Origin: Planctomycetota bacterium
GTDB taxonomy: Bacteria > Planctomycetota > Planctomycetia > Pirellulales > Lacipirellulaceae
DNA length: 47,295 nucleotides
Assembly: GCA_013152205.1 (NCBI GenBank)
Contig: JAADGV010000063.1
Span: 1 to 47,295, forward strand
Direction of reading: 5' to 3'
The stretch's first letter is position 1; the number at the start of each line of letters is the position of its first letter. Of the stretch, positions 9,382 to 19,200 are shown piece by piece. The translations under genes were made by a program, and so were the position numbers. The notes under the pieces are model-generated. The model did not search any database, was not told the origin of the DNA, and saw only the letters and a list, made by a program, of their open reading frames with translations.

Positions 9382-9555
9382 CTGGTCGAACGCTTTGTAG
9401 ACGACTATAATAATCGAAGGTTACAAAGCGAGATTGGCTACGGCACGCCTGCCGACAAGTTGGCCGGTCGTGAGCAGGCAATCTTCGACGTGTGAGACCG
9501 CAAGTTAGCTGAGGCGCGTGAACGCAAGAAAATATACCGGCAAATGCCGTCCTAA
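9382..9555 (+). pseudogene. IS3-family transposase C-terminal remnant
   Basis: Reading from 9382, the frame gives 57 codons that match the end of an IS3-type integrase-core transposase: FVDDYNNRRLQSEIGY, then TPADKLAGREQAIF, then a charged tail rich in Arg and Lys. An in-frame TGA interrupts it at about 9493-9495 where related proteins have an arginine codon (CGA to TGA). The upstream core with the DDE residues is missing and I see no inverted ends nearby. It is a decayed fragment left by an insertion, lying directly upstream of the DUF1501 gene. Confidence 0.8.
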
Positions 9556-9685
9556 ACCTTACCTAACTCACTAACGGGGCACAAGAAAGTTCGTAACACA
9601 CACAACAACGAATCACACGAGCTTGGGCTTCTCAGCAGTTTTCTTGGAAAATACGATCACGCATTTTTGAAAAGTTGCTCGAATC

Positions 9686-11134
<1,449 letters not shown>

Positions 11135-11211
11135 CGCGAACAGTTCATGTGTCGGATGGGCGACTGTCCGAAAGTCCTGGGCTAGCGCATTGTGCCGAAT
11201 TCTCGACTAGC

Positions 11212-12372
11212 TCATGTTTGAGTTAGTGGCACCAATGGAAATGGAATTCCATAACCTTGCAAAGCCAGCTTCCACAGCGGTCGTCGTTGCGGTTCCCAAT
11301 TTGATCGCAGAAGTAATTGTTGCTTTAGATCCAAGAGATTTTCCTCAATGTTGTTGAAGTTGCTACACCAAATCTGAGTGCCGTTAGACTCGAAGGCTAT
11401 GACACCAGGTTGAAGTGGCAGCAAAGTCGCCTCCGTATCTCGCTCCAAAATCGGCTTCAGAGACCTGCATTTTCCAAATGTACCCAATAAGTCATCAATG
11501 TTATCAGCTTCAACGATAGCAGGTGCTAGATCATCAAAATTGCTTGAAATGAAGTTGAAAAAGTTTGCTGCAATTTGAAATCGGTTTTCTCGTAGCAGGT
11601 GTGAAAGCTTTTCGCTCGGAGCTGAAGGGATTTGTGAATAACCTGGTGAATATCGAAGAATACGCGTATTGTCTTCGAATTCTTCAGTGCCAGGGACCTC
11701 TACAGGCATGATGGCGAGCTCAGCGGTTTTTGATAAGCGTACCAGTTCGTGCAGGAAAAATTCGGCCATTTCCATGAGGTTGGTTGCTTGCAATCCAACA
11801 TGGTAAATTGAAAGTGTGTACATGTACTCAAATCTGCCTGGTCCAACCTCTTGACTGAAGCGAGCAAAGTCGTTCGCTGAATATCGTCCCGATGTACTAT
11901 TCTTGCCAGAATGAAACATCCGGCAATTCAAGGCAAGTTCGATTAGATCACTTGCAGCTAGATCGGTCCCAGTGAAGTCAGAGCCTTGCGCTGCTAATTT
12001 GTAATGTTCCTTGGATTGGCAAGCACCTTGATATTGCTGCTTCATGAAATCTAGGTAGCAGTGACACGCTGTCGGCATGTATCTTGCAAAGATATTTCGC
12101 ACTCTAAAATAGTTGGATAGCTCGCAAGTCATCCAGATCTTACGAAATGGCACGAGTGCAGCTCTCAAGACATAGGGATCGGGAACGCGGAACTCAATAC
12201 TTTCAACACTGCTTTCGGCTGAAACTCTAAAGCCAATTTGCGGTGGCACTTGTCCTTCTTGATAAAGTGGCGTAACCGACAGGTCATTTACCGTTTGGAC
12301 ATAAGCTACAACAGACGATATTTCATCTTGGCTAGGCAATGCTATTAATAGGGAATCGTTAGTTGAATTCAT
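11212..12372 (-). CDS. Uncharacterised A/T-rich orphan protein
   Basis: I do not recognise this 386-residue protein. It has no signal peptide or membrane segment and looks like a soluble mixed alpha/beta protein rich in Phe, Asn and Leu, with a few Cys. GGAG lies five bases before ATG 12372, and the frame is open throughout, so it is very probably real. Its codons are visibly richer in A and T than those of the flanking genes, which suggests transfer from another source. It sits in a region with an IS remnant on one side and a long gene-poor stretch on the other. A defence or stress role is possible but nothing in the sequence shows it. Confidence 0.7.
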   Translation of the reverse strand: MNSTNDSLLIALPSQDEISSVVAYVQTVNDLSVTPLYQEGQVPPQIGFRVSAESSVESIEFRVPDPYVLRAALVPFRKIWMTCELSNYFRVRNIFARYMPTACHCYLDFMKQQYQGACQSKEHYKLAAQGSDFTGTDLAASDLIELALNCRMFHSGKNSTSGRYSANDFARFSQEVGPGRFEYMYTLSIYHVGLQATNLMEMAEFFLHELVRLSKTAELAIMPVEVPGTEEFEDNTRILRYSPGYSQIPSAPSEKLSHLLRENRFQIAANFFNFISSNFDDLAPAIVEADNIDDLLGTFGKCRSLKPILERDTEATLLPLQPGVIAFESNGTQIWCSNFNNIEENLLDLKQQLLLRSNWEPQRRPLWKLALQGYGIPFPLVPLTQT

Positions 12373-12890
12373 GAGATCTCCGTGTTAGCAAAATAGACAC
12401 TTCAGAATTCTACCAGGTCACGGAAGCGAACAGCCATATCCGGTGCACACTATTGCATTTACTTTTTGACTAGTGCGTCTAGCAGAATTCCGTCGAATAT
12501 GCTGTGTGCGGTGGCATCTCCAGTCTGACTCGGTTGTAAACACCGAAGGCAGTCATCCGCCCCTATCGACTCACCAGAACTGGAATGGACCTTGAAGAGT
12601 GTGCAATGCCGATGTCATTAGCAGGCTACTTTGGAGTTTTGATTTTAGCTTCTTGATCTTGAATTTCTCCATGATATTTCTGTCTTGCTTATCTTCTTTC
12701 CCAGATAGAAGTAATTCCCGCTTGACGTACTTCCCTATATCATGCAATTTCCTGCCTAGCATCAACAATGATCGAAGGGCAGCATGTGAGTAACTCAGTA
12801 GCTAAGACAGCCTGCCCAGCATTAGTAGTTATTCAGGCATTTTAGTGGCATGGCCAGGAATAATATGCCCTGAAAGGGGAAAATATGTCA
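12373..12890. other. Gene-poor, A/T-rich stretch
   Basis: No gene is convincing here. Short open frames of about 64-65 codons exist on both strands (12571-12768 minus, 12599-12793 plus); they overlap each other and have no recognisable product. The composition continues that of the orphan gene at 11212, so this may be the rest of a transferred island. Confidence 0.3.
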
Positions 12891-12892
12891 GC

Positions 12893-12941
12893 CCAGGGCA
12901 AAGCCAACCAAAGCGTAGCAAAGGTTGGCGTCGCCCTGGGT
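12893..12941. repeat. REP-like two-step hairpin
   Basis: CCCAGGGC (12893-12900) pairs with GCCCTGGG (12934-12941), and inside it GCCAACC (12904-12910) pairs with GGTTGGC (12924-12930). This gives a two-step stem with small internal loops. The outer CCCAGGG...CCCTGGG pairing is also used in the complex repeat at 38739-38954, so both probably belong to one dispersed REP-like family. Confidence 0.75.
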
Positions 12942-12986
12942 TTGGTAGGAACCCCAACAATCGTCCGAGAGAATAGCGTGACTTAA

Positions 12987-13010
12987 CAACGGCACGTCGC
13001 CGTGCCGTTG
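12987..13010. terminator. GC-rich hairpin after sulfatase gene
   Basis: CAACGGCACG (12987-12996) and CGTGCCGTTG (13001-13010) form a perfect 10-bp stem with a 4-base loop. It ends 24 bases past the stop codon of the minus-strand sulfatase gene. There is no long T-tract, so it may end transcription poorly or instead protect the 3' end of the transcript. Confidence 0.45.
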
Positions 13011-13033
13011 ATTGGCTGAGCTACAAACTCGGC

Positions 13034-14452
13034 CTAGTCTTCACCATTGAGGCTATCGACGACCGAGTTGAGCCAAGATTCCAGCTCTTTGCGCATCGAT
13101 GCGACGCGTTGGCTTTGTGTATTCGCAAGATCGTTTTGCTCTTTGGCATCCATGGCAAGATTATAGAGTTCCCACTTCACCGCGCCTTTCTTACTGGCAA
13201 TGCGGTGCAGTTTCCAGTCGCCTTCTATCCAGGCGGAGTGGCCGGGAAAAGTGTCGTGGGGATACGCTGGCTTCGGAAGCACGCCAGCGTTTTTGCTTGA
13301 CTCGTTAGGTTCGAGATCGCCACCCGCCTGTTGTGCTTTTAGTAAATCGCTCATCCAACTTTCAGAAGGCGTCACTACGCCTCCGGTGTCGTAGTCCCAA
13401 AAACCAATCGGGCGCCGACGAGGGCTGGCCTCGCCATCAATCAACGGCACAAGGCTGATGCCATCGAGAGGAGGTTGTTTGGGAGCAGCAGCGCCGGCGA
13501 TCTCCAGCAGCGTCGGGTAGATGTCGCAGGTGGTGCAGCGTGTGTCTGTAATGCGTGGCTTAGAGAGACGTGCCGGCCATTCGAGAATCGCAGGAACCAA
13601 AAGCCCCCCTTCGTACACATCTCCCTTGATCCCGCGGTGTCCGCCGGTCGAGCCGACTCGTGGCAACGCACCATTGTCGCTACAGTACCAAAGGATCGTG
13701 TTGTCACGAATTCCAAGTTCCCCAAGCCCGTCGCGTAGCTTTCCGAAAGCTCGGTCCATGCCAGTAATCTCGCCGTAGAAATGCTGCAATTTTTTCGGCT
13801 GATCCGCATAAATCTTGCGGTCTTGCTCAACGGCCTGATGGGGCTTGTGAGGCGAGCCGAACCAAACAACGCAAAAGAGCGGTTTGTCGGCGCCCGACTG
13901 GGCCTTGATCCACTCGAGCGCTGCGTCAGCCGTAACGATCGAACTCTCTCCCTGGGTTTGAACGGCTTGTCCGCGCCGGCTGAGAATCGCGTCATTGTCG
14001 AAAAAATTCGGGGCGCTGAGCCACTCGTCAAAGCCGTTGCGCCCAGGGTTGACGGGACTGTTGCGACGCACCGAGCCCAAATGCCACTTGCCAAAATGGG
14101 ATGTCGCATAGCCTGCCGTCTTTAACACTTCGGCGAGCGTGACTTCCTGAGGTCGGATCGGATGGCCCCACTGCAGGACACCCATCCGGTTGGGATGCCG
14201 CCCTGTCAGGACACTAGCCCTTGTGGGAGAACAGACCGGTGCTGCGGCGTAAAATCTGTCGAAACGCAAACCGGCTGCGGCGGCCGCATCAAGGTTCGGC
14301 GTTTTCAAGATCGGGTGCCCGTTGTAGGCCACGTCTCCCCAGCCCTGATCGTCGGCCATCACCAACACGATATTGGGCCTGTCCGCCGCTTCAGCGTTCG
14401 CAGCAACGAGGAAAAACATCCCAAGCAAAAGTGGCATAACAGTGCGTAGCAT
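13034..14452 (-). CDS. Secreted sulfatase (S1 family)
   Basis: From ATG 14452 the protein is 472 residues with a signal peptide (residues 1-23, ending ANAEAA). The metal site reads PNIVLVMADDQGWGD. The formylglycine signature is C74-S-P-T-R78, followed by GKWHLGS and CSDNGALPR. These are all the standard catalytic elements of a family S1 sulfatase, with a full-length C-terminal subdomain. An in-frame ATG at 14467 would add only five residues before the same leader. The protein should cleave sulfate esters outside the cytoplasm; the specific sugar is unknown. Its identity to the other sulfatase in the window is low outside the motifs, so the two are not a recent duplication. Confidence 0.92.
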   Translation of the reverse strand: MLRTVMPLLLGMFFLVAANAEAADRPNIVLVMADDQGWGDVAYNGHPILKTPNLDAAAAAGLRFDRFYAAAPVCSPTRASVLTGRHPNRMGVLQWGHPIRPQEVTLAEVLKTAGYATSHFGKWHLGSVRRNSPVNPGRNGFDEWLSAPNFFDNDAILSRRGQAVQTQGESSIVTADAALEWIKAQSGADKPLFCVVWFGSPHKPHQAVEQDRKIYADQPKKLQHFYGEITGMDRAFGKLRDGLGELGIRDNTILWYCSDNGALPRVGSTGGHRGIKGDVYEGGLLVPAILEWPARLSKPRITDTRCTTCDIYPTLLEIAGAAAPKQPPLDGISLVPLIDGEASPRRRPIGFWDYDTGGVVTPSESWMSDLLKAQQAGGDLEPNESSKNAGVLPKPAYPHDTFPGHSAWIEGDWKLHRIASKKGAVKWELYNLAMDAKEQNDLANTQSQRVASMRKELESWLNSVVDSLNGED

Positions 14453-14474
14453 AATCGGTCCCAACATTAATCAA

Positions 14475-14897
14475 ACTCAAAACAAGAGGGGAATTTCACC
14501 ACGGAGAACCCAGCGCGGCATAGCTACAACCAAGCGAGTAATAGTTCGACAGGATAACAGGATAAACCAGATGCGCCACATCGCGTCGATCACAAAAATT
14601 GATTGAAAGAACACTAATCGGCGCTGATCTTCGCTAATCAAATTAGCGCCGATTAGCGAGGATTAGTGTTCCAACTCAAATTGATAACCATTGCAATTTC
14701 TTTGCGTCTTAGCGAGAGTCTAAATTGCAGATCCGATCACCCAAAATTTTTGCTTACTGCGCAAACTTGAACCGTTAGTAGCACGGAGTATTTTGAATCG
14801 TGGGAACGCCGAATCATACTCTACTTCAAATTGGACTTTGAGGCCATTTTCTCAGTGTCCTCCGTGGCTCTGTGGTTATTTCCTTTTCACTTTGAGT
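14475..14897. repeat. Mosaic intergenic inverted repeat, copy 4
   Basis: The 456-bp gap between sulfatase and PfkB gene is almost entirely repeat. ACTCAAA (14475) and TTTGAGT (14891) mark the ends, each next to a CCAC/GTGG block. It contains the inverted form of copy 1: 14548-14573 and 14668-14689 are exact reverse complements of 4045-4070 and 3930-3951. It also holds a hairpin built on TTAGCG motifs near 14610-14670, and the block 14782-14897 shared with copy 3. It is therefore a composite of two known modules of the family. Confidence 0.85.
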
Positions 14898-14908
14898 AAA
14901 GAAACATC

Positions 14909-15994
14909 TCACATCCCACGACGTGCCCAACCCGCGGCGATTCGGTCTTTTACTTCCGACATCGGCCGGATACCGCTCGTCGCGTCGGCTGCCTCCACGC
15001 TGCAAGCTCCCACGCCCACGGCTGCGACAAGGGCCTCCTCGGGCGAGGCGTCTTCGACCAAGGCGGCTAAGAAACCGGCAATGGTCGAGTCTCCGGCACC
15101 GGTCGTGCCAACCACATCCACCTCAAAACAAGGGGCCGTCAACTCGCGATTCTGCCAACATTCAGCCAGCCTAGTCGGCTTTGCTGTACGCAGAAAAACC
15201 CCTTGATCGCCAAGCTTAAAAACTACTGTTTGAGTTCCCATCCCTAATAACTGATCGGCCAATTCGTTGAGCAAGACTCCATCGACCGCCGAGGTAATTT
15301 CGCTACCAGCGCTGGTCAGTTGGTCGAACTGCTCACGGCGAAGCATAAAAAGGATTTCATCGATGCTAGGTAAAAACACATCCACCGAGGGCAGCACCCG
15401 TTGCAGCCAGCTTTGCCAATCCACGCGGCCAGCCGCCGAGTTCGGGTCGGGCATCGCCATGTCGATTGAGGTGAGTACCCCCATCCCTTGCACTTGCTGC
15501 ATGAGCCGGGCCATCTGCTCGCCTCCATCTTCGTAGAATCGTTGCAGGATGGGCGGATAACCAAAATGGAATAGCCGGGCGCCAGACAAGGAGCCGAAGT
15601 CGATATCCTCTGTGCAAAAAGTATCGTTAGCACCGGGGCAATGCAAAAACGATCGGTCGATGCCAGGGGGACTGATGACAACCGTATAGCTGGTGTTTTC
15701 TCCCTCTGAGATAATCATCCCATCGGCCAAGTTCGGCCCATAACGCCGCAGCACATTGAGCACTTCGCCGCCAAACAGGTCGTTGCCAACTTTGCCCAGC
15801 AATTTGGTCGGGATGCCAAGCTGATGCAACGCCAAGCCTGTGTTAGAAACCGCTCCGCCCGTCGCGCAAACCACTGGCCCCATCAAATAGAGCCTCCCCG
15901 GTTCGATTGCCGTACCACCTTCGTGCGGAAAGGCTGGAATGATGTCGAGACAGATATGCCCCGCGACCACAATCTTGGCGGCATCAGTGCTCAT
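14909..15994 (-). CDS. PfkB-family sugar kinase
   Basis: This 361-residue protein is a ribokinase/PfkB-type carbohydrate kinase. The N-terminus has VAGHICLDIIPAF and a glycine-rich GGAVSNTGLAL segment that contacts the sugar. The C-terminal signature VVGTTGAGDSTIAGF contains the catalytic Asp of GAGD and the anion hole. It should phosphorylate a sugar or sugar derivative with ATP in the cytoplasm. Its ATG overlaps the stop codon of the aldolase-like gene by four bases (ATGA), so the two are translationally coupled and transcribed leftwards. Family members take many substrates; context suggests the ketose made by the upstream isomerase. Confidence 0.9.
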   Translation of the reverse strand: MSTDAAKIVVAGHICLDIIPAFPHEGGTAIEPGRLYLMGPVVCATGGAVSNTGLALHQLGIPTKLLGKVGNDLFGGEVLNVLRRYGPNLADGMIISEGENTSYTVVISPPGIDRSFLHCPGANDTFCTEDIDFGSLSGARLFHFGYPPILQRFYEDGGEQMARLMQQVQGMGVLTSIDMAMPDPNSAAGRVDWQSWLQRVLPSVDVFLPSIDEILFMLRREQFDQLTSAGSEITSAVDGVLLNELADQLLGMGTQTVVFKLGDQGVFLRTAKPTRLAECWQNRELTAPCFEVDVVGTTGAGDSTIAGFLAALVEDASPEEALVAAVGVGACSVEAADATSGIRPMSEVKDRIAAGWARRGM

Positions 15995-17007
15995 GGTGCG
16001 ATCGCGCTACTCAGGTCTTGGTCTAATGGGCGGTAGGGCTCGATCTTCTGTTCCTGCAACGCACCGTGGTACGAGCGAACGGCCTCAGCAGGATCGACGA
16101 TATCCCCATCGGCCAGCCAACGTAGATGTTGGATGAAACTCAATTGATGCTCGCTGTTGTTGATCATCCGTCCGTACAACGCCACGCGCGCCCCATACTT
16201 CTTCGCCTCCCAAAGCTGATGGAAAGCGTCGAAGGTTGTGCCTGAAGCCCCGCCCAGAATACCAACCACCAGCGAGCTGTCGTAGCTTACTAACTGCTCC
16301 ATCGCCGCCGGACCGTGGTAGGTAATTTTCAGAAACAGCGGACGGCCGCTCTCTGCCACTCCAGCAAGCGTGCGGGCGATGTTGTCGTTTGTGTATCGAC
16401 CCAAGTCGTCGACCGGCGACTGCAAGCAGTTTGGTGCAAAGACTTCTAGGAAATGCCGGAAGCCTTGCTGTTCGGCTTCAATGCGGAAATCACGATAGGC
16501 GTTGAGTGTCCGCGTGTCGGCCTCTAAGTCGTTGTTAAAGGTGACCGAGTACAACCCCAGGTCGGCCCCACACGGCTTTTGATCTGCCGAGACAGGGGCT
16601 TTTCCATGCAGTGCATGGTCTAACGTGGCCGTCCGGAATGGTAGTGCCGGAGCGTCTCGATAGACTCCGCCTGCGGCCATCCAAATATCAGTGGCATCGT
16701 TGGCACGAATCGCAGGCGTGATGGGGCTGTTCTCGAACAGTCGCTCGTTGATCGTCAGCACTTCGCTCGAACTTACGCTCATCAGCATGATGTCGAGCAA
16801 ACCTTGCTCTACATTCTGCCGCATAATCGCACGATATTCCTGCACCGTACGAAACCGATTCGGCTCGTCACGATGCTGCTGATCGGTCCCCGGCGCAGCC
16901 ATGCCAAAGGCCATGTCCGCATCTTTGGCATCGGCAAGGATGAAATCTTGGCACGTAGAGTCGGACAAGATGCGTTGAATCTTGGTGTCGAGCGATTTGG
17001 TTTGCAT
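15991..17007 (-). CDS. Class I aldolase-like protein
   Basis: The 338-residue protein looks like a TIM-barrel class I aldolase of the DeoC/LacD/DhnA group. The best Schiff-base candidate is K227 in RPLFLKITYHGP, at the end of a beta strand. It is followed by a GGASGTTFDAF glycine loop and an RVALYGRMIN strand typical of phosphate-binding barrels. It overlaps the kinase gene by four bases, which supports a kinase-then-aldolase order: phosphorylate a sugar, then cleave it to triose-sized products. The N-terminal part (residues 20-50) is less conserved. I cannot name the substrate, and a non-aldolase barrel function remains possible. Confidence 0.7.
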   Translation of the reverse strand: MQTKSLDTKIQRILSDSTCQDFILADAKDADMAFGMAAPGTDQQHRDEPNRFRTVQEYRAIMRQNVEQGLLDIMLMSVSSSEVLTINERLFENSPITPAIRANDATDIWMAAGGVYRDAPALPFRTATLDHALHGKAPVSADQKPCGADLGLYSVTFNNDLEADTRTLNAYRDFRIEAEQQGFRHFLEVFAPNCLQSPVDDLGRYTNDNIARTLAGVAESGRPLFLKITYHGPAAMEQLVSYDSSLVVGILGGASGTTFDAFHQLWEAKKYGARVALYGRMINNSEHQLSFIQHLRWLADGDIVDPAEAVRSYHGALQEQKIEPYRPLDQDLSSAIAP

Positions 17008-17055
17008 AGGTAGTGAGTTGCTGGTAATCGGAAATAGAAATAGTGGTAGTTAACT

Positions 17056-17291
17056 ACTCAAAGTGAAAAGAGAATCGCCACGGAGGACACTGAGAAAACA
17101 GCCTCAAAGTCTAAAGTTGAAGTTGAGTATGATTTGGCATTCTAATCTTCTCCGCAGTCTCTGCGCCTCTGCGAGACAATTTCTTTCCTGTCTTCCTTTG
17201 CGACTTAGCGCCTTTGCGAGAAATCCCTGCCTGTTTGGTTGCGGATTTGCTGCGATGTGTGGTTCGCAGGCTCCTTTTTTTCAGTTTGAGT
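17056..17291. repeat. Mosaic intergenic inverted repeat, copy 5
   Basis: ACTCAAAGTGAAAA (17056-17069) and TTTTCAGTTTGAGT (17278-17291) are near-perfect inverted ends. The left part (CGGAGGACACTGAGAAAA and the following 40 bases) is the reverse complement of the block at 14782-14897. The right part has GTCTCTGCGCCTCTGCGAGA, a TTAGCGCCTTTGCGAGAAAT module and TTGGTTGCGG. The last base overlaps the stop codon (17291-17293) of the isomerase gene, so the repeat begins exactly where the coding sequence ends. Confidence 0.85.
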
Positions 17292-18337
17292 TAACTGGAG
17301 ATACCCATCAGGTGACGCAGAATATAAGCATCGAGTGCTTCGTAGTCGCGAGCTTCGATGTACTGACGTTCTAAGTCTTTGTCGAGTGTGCGGACTTTCT
17401 CGACCAAGTGCAAGAAGGTGGCCTTGCTATTAACCAAGTGATCCACCGAACCTTCTTGGCGTTGGGTACGCATGACTTTGACATCAAGGCCGATAAACTC
17501 GCCTCGCTTGCCATAGCCATTTTCATCAAGCACTCGCACTTGATTAAAAGCCGAACGCAGATTGGCCGAACCGAACGATTTGTCCTGGTCGTACTTCAAA
17601 CCATTCTGGTCGTTCAAGTGAACACTGCCCAACTTGTCGTGAGCCAACGCAAACGCCATTTCATCCGCCGGATCGAGACCCGCGAGAAGGGCATGGGCCG
17701 ATTCGATGAGGCCGCCAACACGGCTAGGGTCATCCGACTGGTACGCCATCGCTACGGCGTGACCAATCGTCGGCACGTAAGCCTGATCGGTCGGCTCGTT
17801 CGGTTTTGGTTCGATCCAAATGCTGATTTCTGGGTCGTAGGCCAACATCTTGTTGAGGGTTTCCAAGATGCGCTCATACGCCAGTTTGGCATCTTTCGCC
17901 TCGCGGATATACGTACCTTCGCGAGCCAGCCAAATGACGACCGCCTTGGTGCCGACCTCGCGGGCGATGTCGATTGTGCGGAGCGTCCGGTCGAGGGCGT
18001 ATTGCCGATCGGCAGCACTATTGGCCGTAAAGCCCCCGTCGACCGTCTGTGGGTGAAACCAAAGCCGTGGGGCGACAAACTCGGCCACTAACGACCGATC
18101 TTCCAGCACTTTACGTACTTCCCGAGCCTTCTCCAGGCACTTTTCGGGGCTTAGTTCTTCGAGATTTTCTACGACATCGTCGTCGTGAAACTGAACGCCC
18201 TCGAAGCCCAGCGACTCGAACCAATCGAGCTTTTTGGCAAACGTGTAGGGGGTACGGACCTCAGGGCCAAACGGATCGGCACCTTCGCCAATGTTCCAAG
18301 GGCCAAACGAAAAACGATACTCGTGGTCAGCTGCCAT
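17291..18337 (-). CDS. Xylose isomerase-like sugar isomerase
   Basis: The 348-residue protein resembles the class I (Streptomyces-type) xylose isomerases. FHDDD carries the active-site H51 and D54; GGFTAN matches the segment near residue 100; EPKPNEP carries E176 and K178; E212 and H215 follow; YDQDKSFG carries D250 and D252; and D285 is the last expected metal ligand. By my alignment the Asp expected at the metal-1 position in the family segment HIDLNGQNG is replaced by H240 (SVHLNDQNG). ATG 18337 is chosen because AAGGA lies upstream and the longer frame adds an unrelated leader. It should isomerise an aldose and a ketose with two divalent metals. It leads a minus-strand set with the aldolase-like and kinase genes, though a repeat separates it from the aldolase gene. 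Confidence 0.85.
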   Translation of the reverse strand: MAADHEYRFSFGPWNIGEGADPFGPEVRTPYTFAKKLDWFESLGFEGVQFHDDDVVENLEELSPEKCLEKAREVRKVLEDRSLVAEFVAPRLWFHPQTVDGGFTANSAADRQYALDRTLRTIDIAREVGTKAVVIWLAREGTYIREAKDAKLAYERILETLNKMLAYDPEISIWIEPKPNEPTDQAYVPTIGHAVAMAYQSDDPSRVGGLIESAHALLAGLDPADEMAFALAHDKLGSVHLNDQNGLKYDQDKSFGSANLRSAFNQVRVLDENGYGKRGEFIGLDVKVMRTQRQEGSVDHLVNSKATFLHLVEKVRTLDKDLERQYIEARDYEALDAYILRHLMGISS

Positions 18338-18429
18338 TACGTATTTCCTTCTGGTATTCTTGCGTGCAAAATCAGACACGGTAGAATGTACACCCCGTAT
18401 CAATCGACTAGAACCCCCCCGAGTTCACT
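18338..18429. promoter_or_regulatory. Divergent promoter region of sugar locus
   Basis: The 92 bases between the two divergent start codons must hold promoters for both directions. For the plus strand, TTGCGT (18360-18365) and TAGAAT (18382-18387) are 16 bases apart, a fair sigma-70-like match, and would give a leader of about 35 bases. I could not identify a convincing operator palindrome. The compact gap suggests shared control of the five sugar genes. Confidence 0.4.
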
Positions 18430-19194
18430 TTGTCACAAGAAATACCCAAGCGCCGAGTTGTCCTATCGTTATTGGCACATCCAGACGATGCCGAATTTCT
18501 TTGTGCAGGCGTCCTCTGCCGGTTGGCCGACGCTGGCTGGGAAGTCCACATTGCCACGGCATCGCCCGGCGACTGTGGGACGGTCGATCTTTCGCAAGAA
18601 GAAATTGCCGCGATTCGGCGAAAAGAAGGGGCTGCCGCAGCCGAGGTGATCGGGGCGACTTACCACTGTCTCGAAGAACGTGACGTCAACGTAGTGTTCG
18701 ACCGTGAGTCTGGAAAGAAGGCAATCGACCTACTGCGGAAAGTTGCCCCCTCGATCGTTATTGCCCATCCGCGACTGGATTACATGCTCGACCATGAGCA
18801 GACTCACCTCATGGCCCGCCGGGCGGCGTTTGGCTATCCCATCCCCAACGCTTCCGCGCTGCCTTTGGTCGAAGGATCGGCTGTGCCTTGGCTTTACTAC
18901 TGCGATCCGATCGGGGCCATCAATCCCTACTCGGGAGAAAAAGTTGCCGCCACTTGCCGGATCGATATTACCGACCAAATTCAGCGCAAGACCGAAATGC
19001 TTGTTCGCCACGCTTCGCAACGCGAGTGGTTGCGTTCGCATCATGGAATGGACGAATATGTTGAATCGATGAAACGCCAAAGCGCGATGCGGGGCGAAGA
19101 GTTAGGCGTGCCGTATGCAGAAGCGTTTACACAACACCTGGGCCATCCCTATCCCGCTAACGATATCCTTTCAGAAATCCTCGGAGGCAAGTAG
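18430..19194 (+). CDS. PIG-L family deacetylase
   Basis: The 254-residue protein has the zinc-site motif AHPDDAE at residues 17-23, with His and the second Asp as ligands. The third ligand is likely the His of DHEQTH near residue 123. PIG-L (LmbE-like) enzymes remove an acetyl group from N-acetylglucosamine-type compounds with zinc. The start is a TTG at 18430: no ATG exists between the preceding stop and the motif, and GAG lies nine bases upstream. It begins a plus-strand pair with the NagB-like gene, six bases apart, so the likely order is deacetylation then deamination or isomerisation. It has no signal peptide, so the substrate must be taken up first. Confidence 0.88.
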   Translation: MSQEIPKRRVVLSLLAHPDDAEFLCAGVLCRLADAGWEVHIATASPGDCGTVDLSQEEIAAIRRKEGAAAAEVIGATYHCLEERDVNVVFDRESGKKAIDLLRKVAPSIVIAHPRLDYMLDHEQTHLMARRAAFGYPIPNASALPLVEGSAVPWLYYCDPIGAINPYSGEKVAATCRIDITDQIQRKTEMLVRHASQREWLRSHHGMDEYVESMKRQSAMRGEELGVPYAEAFTQHLGHPYPANDILSEILGGK

Positions 19195-19200
19195 CCAAAT

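Noticed and set aside
12571..12793. Two overlapping small open frames of about 64-65 codons on opposite strands
   Set aside because: No clear ribosome-binding site, no recognisable product, and A/T-rich DNA makes Lys-rich frames by chance.
17063..17374. 103-codon plus-strand open frame
   Set aside because: It runs through mosaic repeat copy 5 and into the antisense of the isomerase gene.
17408..18091. 227-codon open frame on the plus strand
   Set aside because: It mirrors the xylose-isomerase-like gene and shows no domain of its own.
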